From: CAZVXI01 sp964631295
GTDB lineage: Bacteria; Planctomycetota; Phycisphaerae; Phycisphaerales; SM1A02
Length of the DNA: 29,331 nucleotides
NCBI GenBank assembly: GCA_964631295.1
Contig: CAZVXI010000025.1
Coordinates: forward strand, 1-29,331
Direction of reading: 5' to 3'
A program made the translations under genes and the position numbers. Under the pieces are notes generated by a model, which was given only the letters and a program-made list of their open reading frames with translations, was not told the DNA's origin and did not search any database. Numbering within the stretch: the stretch's first letter is position 1; every line of letters starts with the position of its first letter. This document shows, piece after piece, positions 8,722 to 15,814 of this stretch.

Positions 8722-8755
8722 AACAAGAAAACCACCGCCCCCGAGCATGCGGGAG
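8722..8755 (-). terminator. Weak terminator-like hairpin downstream of the probable selenoprotein gene
   Basis: On the minus strand, CTCCCG and CGGGGG (8738-8755) can pair around a 6-base loop, and a GGTTTTCTT tract follows after a short gap. The stem is only six pairs with one G-T, and the T tract does not directly abut it, so read-through into the peroxidase gene is likely. Confidence 0.3.
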
Positions 8756-8789
8756 CGATGGCGCGTTCAGTCACAAAGCAGTCTTCCCT

Positions 8790-10022
8790 TCATTCTGATG
8801 AAGGCTCTGCCTTGGTTTCCCGGATCAGCGTCTCGATGGCCTTATCAAGCGCACTGTCCCGTACGTTCTTGTAGCGGATCACGCCATTGACATCGAGAAC
8901 ATAGATCGTTGGCCAGGCCGACACGTTCCACTTGGTGGGAATCTCGCCGGATGTACTACCAGCCATGAAGGAGCGCCATGTGACGGGGTGCTCCGTGAGC
9001 CCGCGTTCGTACGCCTCCGGGGAATCACTGTTCACACCGATGATTGCAAACGGCTTATCACTGTACTGTTCTACGAGCGACCGCTCGTGTGGGATCATTG
9101 CCACACACGGCCCTCACCAGAAGCCCCAGAAGTCCAGCAGGACTACCTGGCCTCGGTAATCCGACAGCTTGAACTCAACACCTTCTGCATCCGTCCCGGT
9201 GATGTCGGGTGCGACCATGCCGATTTGCAGATTGCGCTGTTCGAACAGTTCACCCTTTGCTCTGTCAGCCACGGAAAGCTCGAAGCCAGGATACATCTCG
9301 ACATCCCCGTATTCCTCTGTGCACAGTTCGAGCAGTTCCTCGCCGAGCTTGCGGTACTTCTCGGACATACCTTCCTGCGCGAGATGCGAGCGCATCTCGT
9401 CGTCCATGGTCCGCATGTCGCCCTGCAGGTACGGGTCGCCAGCCGAACCGGGTTCGGCAATTTCCCTGGCGACTTTGCTCATGGTCAGCAGTTGGCTGCC
9501 TCGGTTGTATGACGCCAGGGCGCGCGCACGTTCGCTCGGCGCTTCTTTACGAATGCGATCGAGGGCCTGTGCATTCTTCGTCGTCAAGCCGGACAGCATC
9601 ATCGGGACGTCTGTGATGTACTGCGTGTCCATGAAGTCGGCAAGAAGCACATCAATCGCCCAAGCGCCAGGATCGGGCTGGCCGGGCATGGTGCCACGGT
9701 TGTTCTGAAGAACCCATGCGGCTGCCTTGCCGGCAGCTTCGGTGCCTTTGTTGTCTACCGCGATCTCGCGAAGCTCATCGAAGTATTCAGCGGCGCTTGG
9801 AATGCCCTGCTCGAACACGGCCTGACGATCTTCGTCCGTCTCGGCGGACCGGTATCGCCTGACCCATTCCTGGTACTTCTCCTGATGTTCGGCGATAATC
9901 TCGTCCACTCTGTCCGCCGCTTTGGCTGCATCCTGTACTGGAGCCGTTGGCACAGAGCAGACCATCGAGTATGCCGGCGGCGCGAGGGCCGACAGCACGC
10001 TCATCGTGATCGGATCGATCAT
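8790..10022 (-). CDS. TlpA-like thioredoxin-fold protein with in-frame TGA, probable selenoprotein (UGPC)
   Basis: Read through the TGA at 9114-9116, this is one 410-residue protein. Residues 1-265 are a helical region; at about 270-410 is a TlpA/AhpC-type thioredoxin domain (IGMVAPDITGTDAEGVEF, then VVLLDFWGFW). The TGA stands exactly where the first active-site cysteine belongs and is followed directly by GPC. The motif is thus U303-G-P-C306. The same frame continues without a break through AIIGVNSDSP and the cis-proline segment AWPTIYVLDVNG (P371) to a TGA at 8790-8792. The start at 10022 has GGAG upstream. A hairpin with a GGUC loop lies 25-41 bases after the TGA. A nonsense mutation or base-calling error is the alternative, but then everything else should not be so well kept. 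The N-terminus is weakly hydrophobic, so location is uncertain. Confidence 0.78.
9073..9088 (-). promoter_or_regulatory. Candidate bacterial SECIS hairpin
   Basis: In the mRNA, ACGAGC and GCUCGU form six perfect pairs around the tetraloop GGUC. The loop starts 32 bases after the UGA at 9114-9116. Bacterial SECIS elements need a short stem, a small apical loop with a G in its first two bases, and a distance of about 16-37 bases from the UGA. All three are met. The GGUC loop is the same as in the well-known E. coli fdhF element that SelB binds. A second stem, GUGUGG/CCACAC around 8 bases (9087-9106), partly overlaps and may compete or stack. No bulged U is seen in the stem, unlike fdhF. Confidence 0.65.
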
Positions 10023-10143
10023 GACTGTTGTCTCCTGTGGTGTAGAAGGAACAAAAACCGGTATGAATCAGCAATTTTAACCGTCAGCTGCACTGGATGT
10101 TCCATTCAGTCCAATCGAACGGCAAAATGGGGCATGGGCGGGC

Positions 10144-10171
10144 TTGAAATCTGCCGGGAAGTGGCGATACT
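10144..10171 (+). promoter_or_regulatory. Candidate sigma-70 promoter for rpsT
   Basis: TTGAAA at 10144-10149 and GATACT at 10166-10171 are separated by 16 bases. They match the -35 consensus at five of six positions and the -10 consensus at four of six. The GTG start of rpsT lies 42 bases further on. Confidence 0.4.
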
Positions 10172-10213
10172 ACGCCGTTCTCGATTTTCGACGTCCCAGC
10201 AGGATTCCTCCCA

Positions 10214-10492
10214 GTGCCCAACTCCGCATCAGCCGCCAAACGCGTTCGCCAGTCCGCCAAGCGTCAGTCTCGCAATCGCTGGCGAAAGCGCCTGATCAAG
10301 GATCAGACCAAGGCGTTCCTGAAAGCCGTCCACGATCATGACGTGGAGAAGGCTGAGGCCGAGTTCCGCAAGACCTGTGGAATCCTCGACAAAGTCGCAA
10401 CGACATCGTCAATCCACAGGAACACAGCAGCGAGGCGCAAGAGCCGCCTCTCCGCCCGGTTGAAGGCTCTCAAGGAAACCGGCAAGGGCTGA
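10214..10492 (+). CDS. rpsT: 30S ribosomal protein S20
   Basis: The 92-residue, very basic protein has the S20 pattern: PNSASAAKRVRQSAKRQSRNRWRKRLIK at the N-terminus, three helices with regularly spaced Lys and Arg, and the closing block IHRNTAARRKSRLSARLKAL. S20 binds 16S rRNA near helices 9 and 44 in the small subunit. The start is a GTG at 10214 with AGGA about ten bases upstream; no ATG in frame fits better. A non-ATG start is common for rpsT in several bacteria and can lower expression. The CPBP protease gene begins 55 bases downstream and may be co-transcribed. Confidence 0.95.
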   Translation: MPNSASAAKRVRQSAKRQSRNRWRKRLIKDQTKAFLKAVHDHDVEKAEAEFRKTCGILDKVATTSSIHRNTAARRKSRLSARLKALKETGKG

Positions 10493-10547
10493 GCGCCACG
10501 CCCGTTGCTCGCGCCGTCCGATTCCGTCGGGTCGGCCTCTCGCCAGG

Positions 10548-11393
10548 ATGGCAAGGCCGCGAGAAATGACCCAAGCCAAGTCTCGTCGAAGACCCGAAAT
10601 GCTGCTCGGGGACGGTTTCTATTGGGACCAGAGCCGCCTTCCGCTCCAAATACTCATTTTTCTGCTGCCACTTATCGTCGCGTACGAGATTGGACTCGCG
10701 CTGGTCCTTCGCCGTGATGGCGACGTGCTGACAAACCAGGCTCACCGAACGATCCTCGAGTTCTTCGACAGCTTTCACATCGGCCTGACCGGTGGCCTGC
10801 TGCTCGGAGGTGTCCTTGTCGTGGTGATCCTGCTCGCATGGCACGTTCTCGCGCGGGAGCGATGGCGATGGAGCGCACGCGTCGCAGGGCTCATGCTTGT
10901 GGAGTCTGTCATGCTTGCCCTGCCACTGCTTGTCATCGGCCAGGTCATCCAGCAGTTCGGCAACACAAACACGCCTCTCGCAGCAACTTGGCTCGCGCTA
11001 CAGCAGGGTGCCAGCGCTTCGTCCGAAGTCGCGCTGGGCGATCTTGGTCTCGCAGCCGGCATCGCCATCGCGATCGGAGCCGGCATATACGAGGAACTGG
11101 TCTTCCGCATGATGCTGATCGCCATCGTGCACACCATCCTTGTCGATATCGCCAAGGCGTCGCACATGATCGGTGCCGGCGTGGCTGTGGTCGTTTCAGC
11201 CGCTGCGTTTGCGTTCTACCACCCCTTGCGGGACGCAGGCGGGTCCATCATGCCGCTGCGACTCACGTTCTACCTCGCTGCCGGGCTGTACTTTGGCCTC
11301 GTGTACGTTGCCCGCGGGTTCGGGATCGTCGTCGGCGTCCATGCGATTTACGACATCATCGCGATCGGCATGACGAGCCTGACGGCAGATTGA
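10548..11393 (+). CDS. CPBP-family intramembrane metalloprotease
   Basis: This 281-residue polytopic protein has about seven or eight hydrophobic segments and the three signature motifs of CPBP (Abi, CAAX-protease-like) proteins: YEELVFR (E182, E183, R187), FAFYH (H225) and HAIYD (H265, D269). Family members cleave prenylated or other membrane-bound substrates within the membrane, and several in bacteria handle peptide processing or self-immunity. No bacteriocin-like partner is seen here, so the substrate is unknown. Two ATGs, at 10548 and 10566, are possible starts; the first has AGG just upstream, the second keeps all conserved regions. It follows rpsT closely on the same strand. Confidence 0.88.
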   Translation: MARPREMTQAKSRRRPEMLLGDGFYWDQSRLPLQILIFLLPLIVAYEIGLALVLRRDGDVLTNQAHRTILEFFDSFHIGLTGGLLLGGVLVVVILLAWHVLARERWRWSARVAGLMLVESVMLALPLLVIGQVIQQFGNTNTPLAATWLALQQGASASSEVALGDLGLAAGIAIAIGAGIYEELVFRMMLIAIVHTILVDIAKASHMIGAGVAVVVSAAAFAFYHPLRDAGGSIMPLRLTFYLAAGLYFGLVYVARGFGIVVGVHAIYDIIAIGMTSLTAD

Positions 11394-11444
11394 AGGCAGA
11401 TCCTGTTCATCTTCGGTGTGCAGACGGTGAACTGGCTCGCAGAG

Positions 11445-11473
11445 TCGAATCGCTCGCTGGCAACTCGTACAAT
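11445..11473 (+). promoter_or_regulatory. Candidate promoter for the TlpA-TPR gene
   Basis: TACAAT at 11468-11473 matches the -10 consensus at five of six positions. A weak -35 (TCGAAT, 11445-11450) lies 17 bases upstream. The start codon is 87 bases downstream. Confidence 0.35.
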
Positions 11474-11559
11474 CTCAGAGATTCCACTCCGGACGCACGC
11501 CCCGAAGCATCCTGTGGAGTATCACGCCCCATTTCCCTCAAACAATATGGAGGAATCGA

Positions 11560-12678
11560 ATGATGAAACGCACGCACATGATGATTGCCGCTGCCGCCGC
11601 ATTGATCGCCACACCCATCTGCCTGGCGCAGGCAGCGGCCGAGCAGAAAACTCTCGAAGTTGGTGACAAAGCACCTGCCATCGATGTCGAGCACTGGATC
11701 AAGGGCGACAACCTGCTCAACGGCAGACAGCTCGCACCGGTGACGGAGTTCGAGAACGGCAACGTGTACGTTCTCGAGTTCTGGGCAACGTGGTGCGGCC
11801 CGTGCAAAGTGGGTATGCCGCACATCACCGATCTGCAGGCCCAGTATCGCGATTACGACGTCACAATCATTGGCATCAGTGATGAACCGCTGCCGATCGT
11901 CGTCGACTTCCTTTTCAAGACCGACCCGAACGACGGGAAGACCTACCAGCAGCGCACCGGATACACGCTCGCGACGGATCCGGATCGATCGGTCTTCAAC
12001 GACTACATGCGCGCAGCCGGGCAGAACGGCATCCCGACCGCCTTCATCATCGGCAAGGATGGCCACGTTGAGTGGATCGGCCACCCGATGCGCATGGATA
12101 GCCCGCTCGAAGCAGTCGTGCGCGACTCATGGGATCGCGACGCGTTCGCGGCTGAGTTCAGTGCTGCTGCGAGGGCACAGCGCGCGATGCAGCAGGCGCG
12201 GCGCCAGCTGGCAACTGCGCGTCAGGCGGAAGATTGGGAGAAGGTCCTGAGCATCTACAACGATGTTCTGAAGGACAACCCCAACGCCGTCAACTATCAA
12301 CTCGAGAAATTCATGCTCCTGCTCAAGGAGATGAACCGACCGACCGAGGCATACGCGCTCGGCGAGAAAATCGTTGAAGCAAACAACGACAACGCAATGC
12401 TGCTGAATCAGGTTGCCTGGTTCGTGGTTGATGAGCCGGGCATTCAGCGTCGCAACCTGCTGTTCGCGATGAATGCCGCAGAACGAGCCAACGCACTCAC
12501 GGAGAGCAAAGATGCAGCGATCCTCGATACCGTTGCGCGCGTGTACTTCGAGTTGGGCGATCTGAGCCGCGCGATCAAGTATCAGACGATGGCAGTCGCA
12601 TTTGCCCCCGATAATCAGATGGGCACCGACATACGGGCTACGCTGAAGCGCTACGAGAAACTCAAGACTGTCAAGTGA
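11560..12678 (+). CDS. Secreted TlpA-like thiol-disulfide protein with TPR-like C-terminal region
   Basis: The 372-residue protein has a Sec signal peptide (MMIAAAAALIATPICLAQA). It is followed by a thioredoxin-fold domain at about 30-190, with active site EFWATWCGPCKVGMPH (C79, C82) and cis-proline segment NGIPTAFII (P159). Residues of about 205-370 are helical and TPR-like, with repeats such as WEKVLSIYNDVLKDNPNAVNY and LDTVARVYFELGDLSRAIKYQ. It should act outside the cytoplasm as a disulfide reductase or oxidase bound to other proteins by its helical part. GGAGG lies about seven bases before the first of two adjacent ATGs. It is the cysteine-type relative of the TGA-containing gene at 8790-10022, though the helical region is C-terminal here and N-terminal there. 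A strong terminator follows. Confidence 0.93.
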   Translation: MMKRTHMMIAAAAALIATPICLAQAAAEQKTLEVGDKAPAIDVEHWIKGDNLLNGRQLAPVTEFENGNVYVLEFWATWCGPCKVGMPHITDLQAQYRDYDVTIIGISDEPLPIVVDFLFKTDPNDGKTYQQRTGYTLATDPDRSVFNDYMRAAGQNGIPTAFIIGKDGHVEWIGHPMRMDSPLEAVVRDSWDRDAFAAEFSAAARAQRAMQQARRQLATARQAEDWEKVLSIYNDVLKDNPNAVNYQLEKFMLLLKEMNRPTEAYALGEKIVEANNDNAMLLNQVAWFVVDEPGIQRRNLLFAMNAAERANALTESKDAAILDTVARVYFELGDLSRAIKYQTMAVAFAPDNQMGTDIRATLKRYEKLKTVK

Positions 12679-12705
12679 CCAGCCGCATGACAGCATGAAC
12701 GACTC

Positions 12706-12734
12706 GGGCGGCTCCATCGCGGGCCGCCCTTTTT
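12706..12734 (+). terminator. Rho-independent terminator after the TlpA-TPR gene
   Basis: GGGCGGC (12706-12712) pairs with GCCGCCC (12723-12729) over a 10-base loop, and a run of five T follows directly. It ends the transcript 28 bases after the stop codon of the TlpA-TPR gene. Confidence 0.88.
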
Positions 12735-12802
12735 CATCGCCGTACGATGGATGCAACTCCAGCCGGCCCGGCAGCGAATGCTCTTTCGGAGCGATTCTTC
12801 AA

Positions 12803-13030
12803 ATGAAGTGCAACATCGACGCGCGAGGCAAGGCGGCACGACTCATCTGGGGGGTGATGTTGCTGCTCAGCGCGGTCGTTGGTGGCATCCTGCTACTCGC
12901 GGACGTGATGAGCGGCTGGGGTTGGTGGGCGGCTGTGTTTGTTGCCGGTGGGTTTGGCGGCTTCGCTTTGTTTGAGGCTCGGCAAGGCTGGTGCGCTCTG
13001 CGCGCGATGGGTATCAGGACACCTCTGTGA
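12803..13030 (+). CDS. Small membrane protein, DUF2892/YgaP-transmembrane-like
   Basis: The 75-residue protein begins at the ATG at 12803 with GGAG about eleven bases upstream. The 36 extra residues of the longer frame overlap the terminator and are not likely to be translated. Two hydrophobic segments are seen (LIWGVMLLLSAVVGGILLLADV and WWAAVFVAGGFGGFALFEA). The N-terminal CNIDARGKAARLIWG and C-terminal ARQGWCALRAMGI are typical of the DUF2892 domain found in YgaP-like proteins. The fused rhodanese domain of YgaP is absent. The cysteine near the C-terminus is conserved in the family. Function is unknown. It has its own transcription unit, since a terminator lies between it and the gene before. 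Confidence 0.8.
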   Translation: MKCNIDARGKAARLIWGVMLLLSAVVGGILLLADVMSGWGWWAAVFVAGGFGGFALFEARQGWCALRAMGIRTPL

Positions 13031-13252
13031 TTCGCTCAGACGCTGGTCTGCTCTCATCGAGAGACGACATGATTTCTGCCTCCCTCCGATGCCGTGGTTG
13101 ACACCAATCGGCCTGCAATCCATCACGGCGGCACGGTGCGAGCCATCCCCGCAATGCAGCGACCGATGCTTGAGGCCGATTCATCCCTTGTCACCAATCG
13201 GTAACTCCCTACCATGATAGAGTGGTATGCAGGATCTTTGCAGGAGTTATCA

Positions 13253-14641
13253 ATGAGCATGTCCTTCTCGCGTCTCGCGCCGATCGCCGCTGTTGTATTC
13301 GCGACAGCCGCTCATGGCCAAGTCCAGCACAAGCCCAAGCAGGAGGTTGTGCCCGACTTCGGGAAGTTCGTTCCCGAGCAGGAAGCGATGACGACATCTC
13401 CCTGGGCGATCGCGCTCGAGCGCGTCACGTGCGCTGCGCCGTGGGGTCGGGGCATCACGATAGTCGATGGCGAACTTCTTGTGCTCTCTCGCGGGCGACA
13501 TCGCTATGAAGGCGGCCCGGACCCTGACATCGTCGATAACGCCGGCACGCTCTGGAAAGTCGATACGTCTGTCAGCGAGCCGGTGATTCCCGGCGAATGG
13601 GCGGGCGAGGCTGTCCGCAACAATGCGACGGTGTTCGCAGGTCCAACCAGCCCGCCGTTCTATTTGTACACTCACGATGGTCCGCCAGAGGATGACATCC
13701 TCATGGCACGGCCATATTGCGCACTCGCATTTGATGAAACCTCTCGGAACCTGTTCGTGTGCGCCTACAGCGGTGCGGAACTTTCCACGGGCTTTCGCAA
13801 GCATGCCACCGATGCGGTGTATCGCTACGACCTCCGCAACATGAAGTGGCACATTGTCGAGCAGCATGATCCCAACTCAGTGCCGCGCGATGAACTCAAG
13901 GCGGTGATCCCCAACGTCTATTACCCGCATCATGATCCGAATGAGAATCCTCCGCCACACGGCTGGCCGAATGGTGCCAATGGTTGTCTCGGGGTTGGCG
14001 AGTATCTGTACGTGCCCGCCAAGGACAATCACATGGTTGTGCAGTACGACCTTGATGAGATTCGCGCGAACCCCGACGCTGGCCCGCCCAACAGCCGCCC
14101 CGCGCTCGGCCCGAAGATGATCATCAGCTATCCCGGCGGGGAAAGGGAAATGGAGGTGCTCGGCCCGAACGGCGTCGCGCATCTCGGCGACCACCTGTAC
14201 ATCAGCTATCGCACCTCGTCCATCGTGGTGCGCGTCAATCTCAATGATCATGGCGACATCGTTCGCGAGGCGGACGGCCGTGTTCGTGGTGAACTGATTG
14301 CTGTCTTCGAACCCTGGGACAAGGACAAGAAGCGCAGCGGGAATCTCTATGACATCGACGCCAGCCAATCGACGGGCGAACTGTTCGTGTCGATGGGAAC
14401 AGAAGGCAGGGTCTGGCGATTCAAGCCCGATCCTGACCAACCGTTTTACGGAAATGATCAGACCGATCGATCCACCACAACGCCGCCGTTTCTCGACATG
14501 GTGCGACACCTTGGCCGCAAGATCGGTTGCAACAACATTTATGTCGACAATGATGCCGGCTATCTGTACGTGAGCAGCCGCAGCAATGATCGCGGCGAGG
14601 GCGTCATTCACGGCACAATCTACCGTGCGAAGATCGACTGA
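13253..14641 (+). CDS. Secreted propeller-like protein of unknown function
   Basis: The 462-residue protein starts at the ATG at 13253, with GGAG seven bases upstream; 13 further codons upstream look untranslated. A signal peptide (MSMSFSRLAPIAAVVFATAAHG) is followed by a region of short strands with repeated phrases of the type NLFVCAYSGAE, YLYVPAKDNHMVVQYDLD, HLYISYRTSSIVVRVNL, and YLYVSSRSND. Such strand-turn repeats suggest a beta-propeller like those of the SMP-30/NHL or quinoprotein folds. I could not see catalytic residues or a clear family. Its TGA overlaps the next gene's ATG, so the two are translated together and should act together outside the cytoplasm. Confidence 0.8.
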   Translation: MSMSFSRLAPIAAVVFATAAHGQVQHKPKQEVVPDFGKFVPEQEAMTTSPWAIALERVTCAAPWGRGITIVDGELLVLSRGRHRYEGGPDPDIVDNAGTLWKVDTSVSEPVIPGEWAGEAVRNNATVFAGPTSPPFYLYTHDGPPEDDILMARPYCALAFDETSRNLFVCAYSGAELSTGFRKHATDAVYRYDLRNMKWHIVEQHDPNSVPRDELKAVIPNVYYPHHDPNENPPPHGWPNGANGCLGVGEYLYVPAKDNHMVVQYDLDEIRANPDAGPPNSRPALGPKMIISYPGGEREMEVLGPNGVAHLGDHLYISYRTSSIVVRVNLNDHGDIVREADGRVRGELIAVFEPWDKDKKRSGNLYDIDASQSTGELFVSMGTEGRVWRFKPDPDQPFYGNDQTDRSTTTPPFLDMVRHLGRKIGCNNIYVDNDAGYLYVSSRSNDRGEGVIHGTIYRAKID

Positions 14642-15771
14642 TGACCTTCCGTGCCGATACCGCCATCACGATCTTGATCGTTGTGTTGACATTCGCAGCG
14701 CAAACGAACGCCGAAGCGCACAACGACGCATGGGCCGCCACCATCCTGCTCGAATGCGATGAGCACATTGGCGGGCTGGCGGTGGGTGATGTTGATCCCG
14801 ATTCGCCCGGTGATGAAATCGCAGCCGTTACCGAGACAGGTGATGTCTGGCTGATCCGACGCAACGGCAGCAACGACTGGCAGCCGCAGCGTATTCATGC
14901 AGCCGATGGCGAACTGATCATGTGCGCGATCGGCGATGTTGATCCGAACTCGCCCGGCAACGAGCTTGTCGCCGTCGGCATGGTCCGAGGCCGTGAATCG
15001 CAATCCGGACCCGGACAGGTGCTCGTGCTCCGGCGTGACGCGAACACGGGCTCGTTCACTGCAGAGCAGGCGTTCGTCGATGGCCACATGATCCACGGGG
15101 TGGCAATCGGTGATGTGTCCGCGCGACATCTGGGCAATGAGATCATTGCATGCGGGTTCAATCATCGCGTGACGCTGCTCAGCCATGCGGGCGACCACTG
15201 GGATGATGAGGTCATTTACGTTGCCAATGATCGGCTCAAGATTGGCCTGATCGCAGACATCTATGGTGAACGGCCCGGCATGGAGGCAATGGTGTGTGGA
15301 TCCGATGGACGTGTCGTCGTGCTGCATGAGGCAGCGCTCGGGTGGCGGCACGAGGTCGCCTTCGAGAGCGATGCCGGCCAAAGCCGCATTGCAAAGAACG
15401 GCATGGGCGTTCTCGTTGGCGGTGATGATGGCGCGATCACACTCCTGTCTCGACGGCGCGATCACTGGTGGGTGCTACCGCTTGGGCGCGACACTGCGAA
15501 GATCAGGGGCGTCGCGTTTGCGGATGCCGATGGCGATCGCAGCGACGAACTCTACGTTTGCGGATACAGCGGAAACGTGACGCTACTCGTTCAGAGCTCA
15601 GAGGATCGCACGGACTGGCACTTTCAAGTGATTTACAGCGCCGTTGTCGATGGCACCGTCTTCCCGCTGCATCACCTTGTTGCTGGAGAACTCGACCCGC
15701 AACGAGACGGCGAAGAGCTTGTAACCGCAGGGCACGCAGGACGGGTAATCATGCTCTCGAGGAACAACTGA
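14641..15771 (+). CDS. Secreted FG-GAP/VCBS-like beta-propeller protein
   Basis: The 376-residue protein starts with a signal peptide (ITILIVVLTFAAQTNAEA). It then repeats a propeller unit: IGGLAVGDVDPDSPGDEIAAV, IMCAIGDVDPNSPGNELVAVG, IHGVAIGDVSARHLGNEIIACG, IRGVAFADADGDRSDELYVCG, and VAGELDPQRDGEELVTAG. The GDVDPDSPGDEI-type segments resemble the calcium-binding loops of FG-GAP/VCBS repeats. Five or more blades can be traced, enough for a closed propeller of six or seven. No enzyme motif is present, so binding or scaffolding is likely. The start shares a base with the preceding TGA (TGATG), which is typical of translational coupling. The family pairing is not one I recognise. Confidence 0.84.
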   Translation: MTFRADTAITILIVVLTFAAQTNAEAHNDAWAATILLECDEHIGGLAVGDVDPDSPGDEIAAVTETGDVWLIRRNGSNDWQPQRIHAADGELIMCAIGDVDPNSPGNELVAVGMVRGRESQSGPGQVLVLRRDANTGSFTAEQAFVDGHMIHGVAIGDVSARHLGNEIIACGFNHRVTLLSHAGDHWDDEVIYVANDRLKIGLIADIYGERPGMEAMVCGSDGRVVVLHEAALGWRHEVAFESDAGQSRIAKNGMGVLVGGDDGAITLLSRRRDHWWVLPLGRDTAKIRGVAFADADGDRSDELYVCGYSGNVTLLVQSSEDRTDWHFQVIYSAVVDGTVFPLHHLVAGELDPQRDGEELVTAGHAGRVIMLSRNN

Positions 15772-15814
15772 CCCAACAACGCTGCGCGACATCCACAGTT
15801 GCGTCACTGGCTCG

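Noticed and set aside
8790..10022. Pseudogene or two separate genes split at the TGA (9114-10022 and 8790-9104)
   Set aside because: The frame is the same on both sides, the stop replaces the active-site Cys exactly, nothing else is damaged, and a SECIS-like hairpin follows. A separate downstream gene would start with GTG inside the active site and lack its own ribosome binding site.
8790..10022. TGA as a general sense codon (altered genetic code)
   Set aside because: TGA ends several intact genes here at family-typical positions, such as the E2, E1-alpha and ddaH-like genes, and also this same gene at 8790-8792.
13102..13201. Direct repeat CACCAATCGG at 13102-13111 and 13192-13201
   Set aside because: Only ten bases, two copies 90 bases apart; too little to claim an operator without comparison to relatives.
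14620..15465. 281-codon minus-strand open frame opposite the FG-GAP-like gene
   Set aside because: The plus strand has a signal peptide and clear repeats; this frame mirrors those repeats.
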